DNA of 64,000 nt from Rhynchospora pubera (taxonomy: Eukaryota; Streptophyta; Magnoliopsida; Poales; Cyperaceae): NCBI GenBank assembly GCA_028095005.1, contig CM051460.1, positions 110,953,039 to 111,017,038 of the forward strand, given 5' to 3'. Position 1 is the stretch's first letter. Each line of letters opens with the position of its first letter. The notes under the pieces are model-generated. The model ran no database searches, was not told where the DNA came from, and saw only the letters and a program-made list of their open reading frames with translations. A program made the translations under genes and the position numbers. Positions 28,521 to 39,009 of this stretch are shown here, piece after piece.

Positions 28521-29509
28521 TTAATTATCCTTTTTGGGATCTGATGCGGCCTTGCTAGAGTCGAGTTGTTCTAGTTCACTCAGGCTCTGAACCTACACAA
28601 AAAAAAAGGAAAAAAATATATATATGTATTAAATTGTGCCATGTCCGAGTTTAGACGGGTCGTCCCTTTTGAGTTTCTTTTTCCTGCATACAGGCAGTAC
28701 CAAGCTTACTGTATTTAGAAATGCAGACTAGTATTTCTCATCCCTTAGATTAATTTGCAATCAGCAGACATGATTCTGTTACTAAATCAATAAGAACCAT
28801 CCATTAAAATGAAAATTAACTTAAAAGAGAAGATATGGCAAAGTCGTCACATGTTCTTGTACCTTTTTCTGGCATGCGCTAATGAGCTTTCCATTTTATC
28901 AGTATTTGACATGGAAATTAACTTAAACCATATTGGGTGCAATATTAAGCTCTGTTAAGTGTACAGTTAGTTCACCAATTAATGGCATTCGGAGCTAAAC
29001 ATAATTCTGTCTGATCACTTTAGCCAAATAAACCCATTCATCATATAATTTACTCACTAGAGAATAGAGATGCCTATACATTCACAAATTTGTAAGTTCA
29101 TTTTGTTTATAACCAAGACGCTGGAAATTGTGGAAGAATAAACAGGCCTTTATAAATGGCGCAGCCTTCAGTATTCAACTTCTTAATCATGTACAAAATG
29201 ACCCAATGATTTAAAAATTTGTAAAACAGAATGCATAATTTTTGTTTGTTGATCATGGCCTGAATTCATTGTTGGAAGGTAAAAAAAAAAACTTATTGCG
29301 CAAGCTCCAAATTACTACTTGTACAAAAACAGATAAATTAAAAGCTTAAAACAGATACCGTTCTTTCGCATTTCTCAAGCAACATTTCTGCACAGCCAAT
29401 GACATCTTCCAAGGCCTGACGCTGTAGTCTAAATTCATCAACACAATGATGAAATTCTCTGAGATTGCTATTTAGCATCTCCAGCTTCTTCTCAGCTGAA
29501 GCAGAATGG
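28521..29509 (-). CDS. Two 3'-terminal exons of an unidentified gene
   Basis: On the minus strand, 29509-29359 (151 bp) is open and bounded by an acceptor (TCACAG) and a donor (GTATCT). It encodes 50 residues from HSASAEKKLEML through FRLQRQALEDVIGC to LLEKCERT. The next exon, 28592-28521, starts after TTTGTGTAG, stays in phase (VQSLSELEQLDSSKAA) and ends with TAA after PKKDN. The phases match exactly, giving about 73 C-terminal residues rich in Leu, Glu and Lys that look like a short coiled coil. I do not recognise the family. Upstream exons are not visible: the plus-strand RanBP1 fragment begins 125 bp away. It may be the surviving 3' end of a rearranged gene. Confidence 0.55.
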
Positions 29510-29633
29510 CTGTGATTTTGAATATTTAGAATATTGCTATCTTATATGGTACCAAAACAGAATGGCTGGGGTACCTTTAAGGGACAATCTAATTTACTTT
29601 CTATTTTGCTGTGTTATATGGTACCAAAACAAA

Positions 29634-30070
29634 ATGGTTGAGTTCACTCCGATCGTCAGACTCGAGGAGGTAGCTGTAAGTACAGGAGACAAAGATGAAA
29701 ATGCTCTTCTCGATTTGTATGTCGTCACTTTAAATTTTCACGCATCTTTCTCGATTGTTTAGTTTGTACTTTGTAGGGTTTCAATTCAACAATAGATCAA
29801 TTTTGATTTTAACTCTCGATCTCAATTTTGATAAGCATAATAGATCGATTTTGAAAAAGTAGAGTATGATCTAATCTGATCAGATTCTTTGATATATTTT
29901 GTGATCTGAGTGTCTTGAGCTAATCTGAATCTTTGGTTCAGGAAAGGAGGGGAGCCAGTGGAAAGAGAGAAGAACTGGAAATGTGAACTTGTTGAAGCAC
30001 AAGGAGACTGTCAAGGTCCGGCTGGTCATGCGCCAGAACAAGTCTCTAAAGATCTGTGCTAATCATCTAG
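29634..30070 (+). pseudogene. Ran-binding protein 1 (RanBD) gene fragment
   Basis: Exon 29634-29716 encodes EFTPIVRLEEVAVSTGDKDE...ALLD and ends at a GTATGTC donor. Exon 29942-30070 follows TTCAG and encodes KEGSQWKERRTGNVNLLKHK, then VRLVMRQNKSLKICANHL, ending at G|GTTATTC. These are the start and middle of the Ran-binding domain of plant RanBP1, the cytosolic cofactor that helps RanGAP act on Ran-GTP. The short stretch normally between them (LKxKxYRFD) is missing, and I find no later exon (the CLWHATDF part) before 31800. ATG 29634 is the best start because it lies just before the domain, but RanBP1 normally has an N-terminal leader. It is probably a partial, non-functional copy. Confidence 0.75.
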
Positions 30071-31865
30071 GTTATTCTCTTTCTTTCAATTTAACTTCTA
30101 AGTTTATTTTAATCCGATCGTTTATTTCTCATTATGACTTATGAGCTTATGATACTAATAATAATATCTTAAATTAATTGAAAAGTATATTAATATGTTC
30201 TGTTATATGATTTCAGCAATAGAAGAAGGAAGCATTTGCAAGATGAACTAGCTGGCACACCCATGACAGTATTTAGGTTATGCTATTTGAAAGTATAGGA
30301 GCATTCAATATAATTGCACAAATTACCCTCAATTAGGTAACTGAACTATATCTTGAATTTTTTTTTTTCAAAAATAAAAAAATTAGATCTTGGATCCAGC
30401 AACTACTATCAGAGAACAGTAAATATTACTTTCAAAACAGCATTTTTTGACATAAATACTTCCTTGACAATCTATTTTAGTTGTTTGTTCATTCTTATAT
30501 GGCCCTCTGTTAGTGTTATCATTCAATTAACTAAGAAAATCTATATATTTGGAGTGACATTTATTTATTTTCTTTTCAGAAATAGATTTCTATAAGAAAA
30601 ATTAAGCATGGAGGGATCGGATTAATTGCATCAATTCAGTTCACCATATACAGGGGGCTCCATAAGGTAATGTATGTTGCATTATTTTTCATAAATTTCT
30701 TCGTAAATTGAACATATTCCTTGCAATGAGAAAAAGAATACAGGTTCTTTGGTGATAATTAGGCTCTCGCCTTTTGTCTATTTTAAAATTTCTAGGTGCA
30801 AATTATTTCGTAGTTTGACAGACAAGAATCATGCATCTTGGATGACATTTTAATGGGAGTGTACCACACCGTGTTTTTGACTGCGGCAATTCAACAGTTG
30901 GGTTTGCAAAGGCAACATAAATAGAGAAAGATATCAGATCAGCTCAGTAATTTTACAAAAGCCGCCATTCATTCCTTCATTCTTTGTTTTCCGTGAAAGT
31001 TTGATTATTTTTAATTCTTTTTGGCATGATTAAATTGAAAAGTTGGAACCTAATAAATCCATGGTATGCCATGTTTCACTGTTACCAGATTAAGCAATAG
31101 AGATTGATTCAGGCAACTTTTTTTTGTTTTTCATCTTACACCTAATTAATGTCATGTGGATTTGATTATTGTGATTTTTTAGGCATCACTGCCATATTTT
31201 ATCTCTTAAAATCATTGTATCACTTTTACACACGACGCTGGAATTAAACATTTTAATTTGACTTTTCTCAAAGGACGTTTGTAGTTGTAAGTAACCCTTA
31301 TTAAAGTTTCAGCGGCACGAATGGAACATTTGTGCACTTTATACTTATATGATCGGTTTCATGTTATATTAGCTTCAAAAACACTTCAAATACCTTATGA
31401 TCGGTTTGATGTTATGTTAGCTTCAAAAACACTTCAAATACCTTGCATAGTTGCATTATGATTTGATATGGACGGCATAATAGATTCTGAATAGTGATTT
31501 GGCATTAATAGAACACTATATATTTAATAATGTTGTAGTGTCATCTAGTCGCCTTTGATTTATAATCGTTTTAGTACCGATTAAGACAACATTAACTTTA
31601 TATATCGAAAATGAACAACATATCTGTGTTAAATAATAAGTTTATTTTCATATAATACATATTAAAGTCCGTCCACATATTGAGTAGGCACTGTTGTTTC
31701 TGATGCACATATATTTTACTCGCAAACTATGCTAGAAGAAATCTTGTTAATTATGTAGATTCCATATTCCCAACGTATTCTTTTGGTTTGTATAGTAAAC
31801 TGCTGTCGCCTGTCGTATGTAAACAGTTATTAAATTAGGAATTGCTAAGCTCATTCCCCCGATTA
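30071..31865. other. Spacer without recognisable gene
   Basis: This is AT-rich sequence with no supportable gene. A possible short exon-like stretch at about 30600-30665 (GIGLIASIQF frame followed by GTAATG) is too short to call. A 48-bp tandem duplication (31349-31444) and one arm of a distant inverted repeat (31727-31887) lie inside it. Confidence 0.5.
31349..31444. repeat. 48-bp direct tandem duplication
   Basis: Two copies beginning ATGATCGGTTTCATGTTATA (31349) and ATGATCGGTTTGATGTTATG (31397) share the rest, including CTTCAAAAACACTTCAAATA. A few substitutions separate the copies. Confidence 0.9.
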
Positions 31866-31887
31866 GCAAAACACTCCAATTTTAAAG
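31727..31887 (+). repeat. Inverted-repeat arm paired with 51816-51960
   Basis: The segment with ACTCGCAAACTATGCTAGAA, TTAATTATGTAGATTCCATA and GGAATTGCTAAGCTCATTCC is the reverse complement, with few mismatches, of 51816-51960. The match ends at CAAAAC, where the terminal repeat of the next element (31866) takes over. Confidence 0.85.
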
Positions 31888-31992
31888 TGTAATGACCGAA
31901 ACGTCCTTACGTTCAGCCCAAAAAAAATAATAATATGATGTTATTCTTGAGGACATTTTAGTATTTCTATTCAAAATATGGAGTGCTAAAAA

Positions 31993-32391
31993 TGGAACCG
32001 TTTGGATTGCTTAGGAATAAAATGAATAGTCTATTTCTACGCGGAAAATATTGGAAAATGTGTAAATTTGTGAAAAGCTTGAATGATTAGGAATAAATTT
32101 ACGTCTAGGAAGAAGTTATTCCTCTTATTCCTTAAGGTGTGTTTGGTGGCGGTTGAATAAGCCTTATTCCGAATAAGACTTATTCGGGATGAAACCAAAC
32201 ACGTTTTGAATAAGTCTTATTTCGAATAAGAGATTATTCAATTTCTTATTCTAATACCATCATTGTGTTGGAATAAAAATGAATAAGGAAAGTGAATAAG
32301 AGTGAGAAGAGAGAAATTATGTGCTTATTCCAATCTCTTATTCAAAACCTTATTCCATGTGCATCCAAACACAAGTGATCCAAACGGTCCC
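31993..32391. mobile_element. MITE with ~27-bp TIRs, split by a second MITE
   Basis: Left end GGAACCGTTTGGATTGCTTA plus GGAATAA matches, inverted, the right end (complement GGGACCGTTTGGATCACTTA plus AGGAATAA) once the inner insertion 32137-32372 is removed. The same terminal style (GGG..TTTGGAT..CTTAGGAAT) recurs in the MITE at 52157-52323, so the two are relatives. No coding capacity. Confidence 0.75.
32137..32372. mobile_element. Inner MITE nested in the preceding one
   Basis: It runs from GTGTTTGGTGGCGGTTGAAT to the inverted counterpart ending GCATCCAAACAC. Subterminal AATAAG/CTTATT motifs repeat in both orientations throughout, so most of the element can fold on itself. It is flanked by AAG on both sides (32134-32136 and 32373-32375), consistent with a 3-bp target duplication. 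Confidence 0.75.
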
Positions 32392-32410
32392 TGTATAATT
32401 ATAAAATTAT

Positions 32411-32867
32411 CTACGGGCTTCAGTTGACTGAAAGGGGCGGATCCATCACTGGAGGTGGGGGGGGGAGCCCCACTACCCCCGTTGAGCCTCTAGAGTCCCT
32501 CTTTAGTTCCAGCGAATTTTTTTTGCCATTGAAGCAATCAAAGGTGGGACTGAACAACAAAAGAAGAGAAACCGTTCGATCAAATAATTTGTTGGAACAC
32601 TCGATCCCACCTAAATATTTTTTCTAAATTCACCACTGCCGCCCGTACCCCAGTACACCTCGGTAGGAACTAAGGAACCCTTAACTAAATCGAACCATAA
32701 CTGCCTTTTCGTGGCCCACTAGAAGAGATTTGGAGCGGAGCAGCTCAAAAGAGAAGAGCGAAAGTTGGAATACCGACGAGGTACCGAGCTGTACTGGGGT
32801 CTGTGGCGGTATACTGTTTATAGTTTATACGTGGAATTTGAGTTATCCAGTCAACTGAAGCCCGTAG
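32411..32867. mobile_element. Small element with perfect 20-bp TIRs
   Basis: CTACGGGCTTCAGTTGACTG at 32411-32430 is repeated exactly inverted at 32848-32867, and AT-rich flanks extend the symmetry less perfectly. A second inverted pair inside (32648-32665 against 32782-32799, one mismatch in 18) brackets about 115 bp that recurs at 54363-54476. This indicates a nested element or captured segment. The right end abuts a long (TA)n tract. No open frame of note. Confidence 0.7.
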
Positions 32868-32869
32868 GC

Positions 32870-32871
<2 letters not shown>

Positions 32872-32963
<92 letters not shown>
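32872..32963. repeat. (TA)n microsatellite
   Basis: About 46 uninterrupted TA units start immediately after the TIR element. Both strands read as open Tyr-Ile repeats, which are meaningless as protein. Length is likely to vary between individuals and is prone to assembly error. Confidence 0.97.
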
Positions 32964-32966
<3 letters not shown>

Positions 32967-32999
32967 AAATTGACAAGAATCCATTTAACAACTAGAGGG

Positions 33000-33865
33000 G
33001 CGCGCGATCTATTTTTTTATTATTTGGATCATAAAATAGTATATTGTTTGATAAATTATTTTCTGCCATCCATATAATTTAAAATGCAAAAATAAATTCT
33101 GATAAAAAACCAAACGTTTTATAAGGTAAAAAATAATTCTGCGCTATTTTTAAAATGACAAAAATCATATGAAATATTTTGAATTATGGCATAAAAACTT
33201 AATGTTAGAAATCGCACGAAATATTTATGAAATATTTTGCGGTATTTTCCGGTGAATGGAAACCCAATTCAAATTTAACGCAAATAATTTAGAATTTTGA
33301 AGGCACTGTACTTTTCAACTCTTTATAATTCTGTGAGTATGGAAATAAAATTTCACCCACAAATAAATTAGTAATTCTTTGAAATAATAAAAAAGAAAAT
33401 CATATTTATGAAACCATGGAAATAAAATATCATGAATTTTTTTAAATTATTTAAATATTTTCAGAATCGATAATTCGAAAAATTTATATGAATAAATTCG
33501 TCATACATCATTCAGGATGAGTATAAATTTTGAAGCCGCAATAATTTTTTAAAGATCCTCTAATAATTTTAAAAAAAAATCTTTATTTTGTTGAACGAAT
33601 GTATCCATTTTTCATGAAAATGGAGAAGAGTTCCAGGAGGAACACAAATAGGGTCCGGTTTTGAGTTTTCCTTTAGTCCCACAGGTTTTTTCCTTCTGTA
33701 TTTAGAGCCTTTATATATTGAGAACCTCTCTCATGGAATACCAACAATGTGGGATCTTCTGTGGACTGTATTGCTTGTCTTTAGCGGCTCAGTAAAGTAA
33801 AATAAAGTAACGAAAGGAAAGGATTGAAAAAGGAAAAAAATAAGAGGAAGTGTGAAGAAGAGGTG
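33000..33865 (+). repeat. Dispersed repeat, copy 1 (paired with 51963-52960)
   Basis: The copies align from CGCGCGATCTATTTTTTTAT through AATTATGGCATAAAAACTTA and AAATAAAATTTCACCCACAA to GTGCACGTG. Divergence is moderate (several percent plus indels). Copy 2 carries a MITE that copy 1 lacks. No coding potential in either copy. After 33865 the copies differ: here a G-box-like CACGTGGC (about 34112-34119) and other GC-richer promoter-like sequence follow. Confidence 0.85.
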
Positions 33866-34371
33866 CACGTGATAGCAAACTTGGACCCTCGGCAGTAATT
33901 CAGGAAATGAATGGACAGGATGTCGAGCAATAAAATCAACAGCCAGACCATTTCCCGATAGTAGCGGATCCGGATTATTAGCGAGTGGGTCCCAACACTA
34001 AACTGCAGCGAAAACGCGTGACAGACTGAAATTTCAAAATGTGGGGCCCATGTGGCCATGTGCAACAATCAGATATTTTTTAACCATCCGATGAAACCAA
34101 TAGGTCGTGTGCACGTGGCAAAGATAAAATATTTAAAACCGAGTCTGTCAAACGGGGTCCACCTGTCAGCCACACTGTTCTTGAATAGTGCTAACTACAG
34201 TGAAACAACTGTAGTGAGTGGAACGCCTGTTGATATATGTTTGGATGCACTCCATATTTTGAATTGAAAGAATAAAATGTCCTCAAGATATTACTAATAA
34301 CATCATCTTTTTTTTCGGCTGAAAGTAAGGACATTTCGGTCATTACATTTAAAAATTGGACTGTTTTGTTT

Positions 34372-35035
34372 AGGGGTGATAAAGATCATCTCCAAGATCC
34401 ATCATTTCCATCATTTCTAGTTGAAACACGTTTTATTTCTTTTTTGTTTTTAGAATATTTTTAATCTCCACTGTTTCTCTTTCTCTCATCATTTCCTTGG
34501 TCCTCACTGTTACTCTCCCTCCCATCCTTTCTATTTTTTGTCCCCACTGTTTCTCTTCCTCTCATTTTTTTCTATTTCGGTCTCCACTATTTCTCTCCCT
34601 CCTATCTTTTCCATTTCTGGTACTCATATTAATTACAACAGTTAGTATCCAAACTACAACAATTACTTATATTAATACAACAACTACAGATATAACTTCA
34701 ACAATTACACATATAACTTCAACAGTTACATATATAACTACAACATCTACATATATAACTTCAACATTTACACATATAATTTCAACAATTATATATATTA
34801 ATTTCAACAGTTGCATATATAACTTCAACAATTATATATATAATTATATATTAACTATTAAGTTAAACAGTGAGGACAAAAATAAAAAAAGATGGGAGGG
34901 AGAGAAAAAGTGGGGACTGAAATAGGAAAGGATGAGAGGAAGAAAAACAGTAGGGACCAAAAATAAAAAAAATATGAGAAGGAGAGCAACAGTGGAGACC
35001 GAAAATATTCCAACAGTGGAGACCTGTTGAATAAA
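34372..35035. mobile_element. Foldback element 1: CT/GA arms, ~21-bp loop repeats
   Basis: A pyrimidine-rich arm (34460-34620: CCACTGTTTCTC, CTCCCTCCCATC motifs) is the approximate reverse complement of a purine-rich arm (34868-35030: GATGGGAGGGAGAG, CAGTAGGGACC motifs). The arms themselves contain degenerate repeats of about 50 bp. The loop (34625-34860) is a tandem of roughly 21-bp units such as ACTTCAACAATTACATATAT. The transcript would form a long hairpin. The translated frames are low-complexity and are not genes. Confidence 0.8.
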
Positions 35036-36058
35036 TTTTTATTCCACAACTAAAATCCAATCCATACAACCAACCACCAAAAAAAAAAAAAGTCCCGGTC
35101 ATGATGCATGAAAAAAATACAAAAAATTCTTAAAAATGGAAGATAAATTAATTAATTATGAGGAACATCATTATGCGCATGATATTCTTCATATTCTTGT
35201 GAAGAGCCATGCAAAATTTCATGACAAAATGACTAAAGGAGGGCACTAAACAATTTTTATCGAATGAAACAGTCTAATTATTCCTAAAAATCTGTAAATG
35301 GATGCCTCCAGCACCTCAACAAATGGAGAAAAGACCATGAAATGGAGATATTTTTGGGTCAGGCCGATAACAAGAAAAATAGCTAATGGGCCGCTAGCAA
35401 AAAATTAAAATTTGTTCGGATCAAGACTGAGGCCCATGCGGTTTATATACGAGCCCAATATCGTATTTGAATTGTCTGAAATTCATCATGATCCGATGGT
35501 CAAAAACAGTGACGCGTGGCATTATCCAAGATCAAGGGACGGATTTTGACCAAAAATTAAACTAACAATCGCCTCGTCCTGATTGGTTGAAATACCGGGC
35601 TCCACCTATTCCCGTGAAAAAAAAAGAAAGAAAAAAGGGAGGGAACAGTACTGTATCTGAAGGAGAAGCTTTGAACGCCGGCGAGGGAGAAAGCTTCGTC
35701 GCCGTTCTGCACCGTCTCAGTCCAAACTAACCCCACCACTGGAAAGGCGATGATCTTACGAGTTCAGCGACACCAGACTCAACTATGAGGGGAGCCTGAA
35801 AGGAACCAATTTTGGGGAGGATGGAAATCCAAAATTGCAAAGAATTTGACAGGGAATTAGAGAATTGGTCATTCTCCTACCTTCTTTGAAGACTTGAGAG
35901 GAGTTGTGGTGAGTCAGCAGGCACCAATTTTGCTTGAGAAGCTGAATAGCACTGTCAGTTATGGTGATATGCTCGGAGCAGATGAAGGGGAAGATTCAAA
36001 GTGGAGAGGAGAATGGTTCAGCAATGCTGCAGTTCATGTTTGAATTTTTGTGGTAGTT
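35036..36058. other. Spacer, GC-richer near 35500-35760
   Basis: No gene is supportable. The part at 35440-35760 is less AT-rich and resembles a plant promoter/5'-UTR (CCGGCGAGGGAGAAAGC). A short ATG frame at 35750 (MILRVQRHQTQL) stops at once. It may be a decayed gene start, but I cannot assign it. Confidence 0.4.
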
Positions 36059-36108
36059 AAAGGCCCGTAGGCAAACTTTCATTGAACTAGAAGCAAATTA
36101 CAGCACAG

Positions 36109-36780
36109 TTACGTTACATGAGAAAACATAAAAGAAGGGTATGTAAAATTCACATATGACACCCTATCTAATCTAGCCAAATTGGCCAATTGGTGTGCTT
36201 CGAGGTTGTTTTCTCTTGGAATATAGCAGCAAATAAAGCCCTGATGCATACGGAACATGTTGAGCAGGTTCATGGTATCATTAAAATCTTGCCATGGCAC
36301 TAAGTCCAAGTTAATGCAACCTTGTATGATTTGCTGCAGCTGAAGGCAATCAGTGAAAAAAGTGCCAGTATCCATCCCTAGGTGCAGAGCAGCATGGAGA
36401 CCCATTTGCAAAGCATGTACCTCAGTGCCAAAAGCAGAAAAAGCTTCCCCACACTTCACTTCATATCGGACCAGAATATTATTCATATGCATAACATATG
36501 CCCAACCGCCCGAACACGGGGGACTGAAAGAACCATCCACACAACAAGAGAAACCCCCTTCTGCATATTGTTGCCCCAATTGCCGCATATTCCTGAGCGG
36601 CTTTGGGATCGAGAACTTAGTATTCAGCCTAGACAGTCGTGTGTAGTATTCTGCCAATTTTGAGACAGATGCAATGCTTAAACATGTGCCCTCATACATG
36701 AAGGAGCATCTGGACTTCCAGAGAGCCCACATGAGATTTGAAAATGATACAAACTTTTCGCCTTGTAGCAATTGCGACAC
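36109..36780 (-). pseudogene. LINE RNase H domain (RVT_3 type)
   Basis: This is the C-terminal domain of the long LINE, which would remove RNA from the RNA/DNA hybrid. The frame of 223 residues shows the acidic residues in CVDGSF (Asp82), FGTEVHALQMGL (Glu120) and FFTDCLQL (Asp144), then ENNLEAHQLANLA (His196), as is common in plant RVT_3 domains. The catalytic set looks complete. It is shifted relative to the zinc-binding frame upstream (36803-37216), so it could only be made if the frameshift near 36790 were absent. It begins with WALWKSRCSFMYEG, the typical end of the zinc domain. Confidence 0.85.
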
Positions 36781-36802
36781 AATGAAAAGCAGTTCTGTGA
36801 TG

Positions 36803-37216
36803 TCAGGGGGGCATACAATCCATCCTCATGCCAAGCTGCGATGAGAACCAGAAAGTTTCAGCAAAAGCGCAGTGAAAAAGAGCATGTAGAGGCAAATCAG
36901 GTTGTTGGTTGCATACTTGGCAAGTGGGGATGGGTTGATGGAGTCTGGAAGCATAAGTGCCCTGTACTGGTAACCCATCATTTATCAATTTCCACAGAAA
37001 TAAACGTACCCTTGGCATCAATTCTGGACAATGCCAAATGACCTTAAGTACAGAGCTCTTCATTGGAGGTAATGGTGAGGTTGCACCTTGCAGAAGCTTG
37101 CAAGCATCTTTGAAACTGAAAGACCCAGAGGCATTAGGAGTGTAAAGCAGTCTATCTCCTCTGACATTGTTTGCCATTGGCAGTATGGGGTACACCATTG
37201 CAATTAGAAGGCCCAT
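36803..37216 (-). pseudogene. LINE zinc-binding domain (zf-RVT)
   Basis: The frame has FSFKDACKLL, then VIWHCPELMPRVRLFLWKLI and CQVCNQQPDLPLHALFHC, the Cys/His pattern of the zinc-binding region that follows RT in plant LINEs. It is in the same frame as the RT upstream, separated by a single TAG at about 37250-37252. It ends at a frameshift before the RNase H. Confidence 0.85.
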
Positions 37217-37252
37217 GGCTACACCAAGATTACCAGCTAAGCTGTCATGAGC

Positions 37253-38985
37253 CTAGCTTGTTCCTTCACTGTTAGACAAATCTCCAAGCTTTAAATTTCT
37301 TTGTCTCGAGCTAGTGGGGTTCAGCACTTGCCAGAAATCATGCCACGGCTCTCCATAGACCATGCACTTGTCCCCTCTACCAACTTGCCACTTTATATGC
37401 GGTTTGAGATAATGACGATGATGCATGATGGCCCTCCACAGTTTAGTACAGTTCCTAGGTTGACCTGAGAGCCACAAGCATTTTCTAGAGAGGTATTTTG
37501 CCCTCAATAATTGAACCCATGGCGTATCCGCAAATTCTTTGCTTCCAATTTTCCATAGAGTTTTAAGCATCATGGCACCATTTAACACCTCAACCTTCCT
37601 TAGCCCGAGCCTTCCCTGTATTTTGTGCATAGTAATACGATCCCACGAGATGAGATGCATTTTTTTCTTTCCTCCGCTTTCCCAGAAAAATGATCGAAAC
37701 ATCAATTCAATTTTAGAAGCGATTGTTGAGGGCAAGGGACCCCCCGCTGTACTGAACACAATTAGTGGCTCAATTACTGAGCGAATCAGAGCCACTTTAC
37801 CAGCATGAGAACCCCGAGATGCACGTACTGGAACCCCGAGATAAATTTGAGAGTCCTCTCCCACACTTGCATTGAGAATACGCATGATGCATTGGCTTTG
37901 ATACAGATTAGTGCCTCTAGAAAACCAAATAGATGATTTTTCATGGCCCACTCTTTGCCCTGAAATTTGACAGAAAAAATCCAAGGCCTCATGTGTGCGC
38001 ATTGCTTGCTGAACAATAGCCTCTCCAAAAACTATAAGATCATCTGCAAACATTATCGATGTTAATCTCGGGGCATTTTGTGCTATTCTGATGCCTGTAA
38101 TGACGCCTTGGCTAGCACGAAACTCCAACAATCTTGAGAGAACATCCATACAAAGGATGAAGAGATATGGCGAAAGCGAGCAACCTTGCCTAAGGCCTCT
38201 TTTTGGCTCAATGAACCCATCTGCCCGCCCATTAAAGAGGATAGAGAAGCGTGCTGAGGTCACACAAGCTTTGATCCACTCAATGTATGGCCCTGGAAAA
38301 CCATAAATAGCTAAGACTCGGAAGATGAAGTCCCAATTCATCCGGTCAAATGCTTTTGATAGGTCACACTTATAACAGAAACTATCAGCTGCATAGTTAG
38401 ATGTGTTAATCGAGTGCATCACCTCTCGAAGCACGATATATTCTCAGAAATGTCCCTTCCTGGGGTAAATGCAATTTGGTTAGGGGAAATTAAAGTGCCA
38501 ATGACTCTTTTAAGTCTGCTACAAAGAACTTTGGAGATCACCTTGTACATAAAGTTGCACACAGAGATGGGTCTATAGTGTGTGACACGAGAAGGAGAAT
38601 CCAACTTTGGAATTAGCACCATGTTGGATGATGCTATGTGTGGATCCATATGGCCTGTTTCAAAAAAGAGATGAACCTCATTTAAAACACTCTGTGCAAA
38701 CTCGGTCCAGAAAGTTCGGACTACCCGTGCATTGATTCCATCTGGTCCGCTCGCCTTGTCAGGACTTATAGCAAACACTGCCTCTGTGATCTCTTGGTCT
38801 GTGGGTCGCATAGCCATGCATTCTGCTTCATGAGTGGGGATTTTGGGCAGCAATCTCAAGAACTGCGAGTCAAAAGAAATGCTGGACCTTGTTACTCCAC
38901 TACCGTAAATTTCTTTATAGTGGTTGACAAAGGCTCTTCGCACCATGCTCTCATCAGTTATGACTACATCATCTTCAACAATCAC
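37253..38985 (-). pseudogene. LINE reverse transcriptase domain
   Basis: Segment 38985-38419 has ISPDKASGPDGINARVVRTF and the SRVTHYRPISVCNFMYKVIS motif. Segment 38434-37253 has KCDLSKAFDRMNWDF (first catalytic Asp), RGLRQGCSLSPYLFIL and FADD (residues 129-132 of that segment), then LGVPV and the thumb. The key residues are therefore present. The two segments overlap in different frames because of what looks like a 2-bp (TA) insertion near 38425, in a NIVL-like stretch that now reads NISCFER. A TGA near 38995 separates it from the endonuclease and probably arose from CGA. Confidence 0.88.
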
Positions 38986-39009
38986 ACTTGAGATCCGATT
39001 TGTTCTCCT

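Larger units (their letters stand above)
31866..34372. mobile_element. TIR element, ~2.5 kb, ~120-bp terminal repeats
   Basis: Left end 31866-31986 (CAAAACACTCCAATTTTAAA, then GTAATGACCGAAACGTCCTT, later TTGAGGACATTTTAGT and TTCAAAATATGGAGTGC) is matched in inverted orientation by 34247-34372 with roughly 85 percent identity. No transposase frame is present between them, so it is non-autonomous. The interior has been invaded by smaller elements (31993-32391 and 32411-32867) and contains dispersed-repeat sequence also found at 51963-52960. Exact termini and target duplication are unclear. Confidence 0.55.

Noticed and set aside
32745..32984. Open frames over the TA tract on both strands
   Set aside because: (TA)n reads as Tyr-Ile in every phase without stops; no biological meaning as protein.
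34497..34925. 142-codon frame rich in Thr/Ile
   Set aside because: It crosses the pyrimidine arm and loop repeats of the foldback element and is low-complexity only.
35750..35850. Possible gene start (MILRVQRHQTQL) after promoter-like sequence
   Set aside because: Stops after 12 codons in that frame, no splice partner or family match that I can support.
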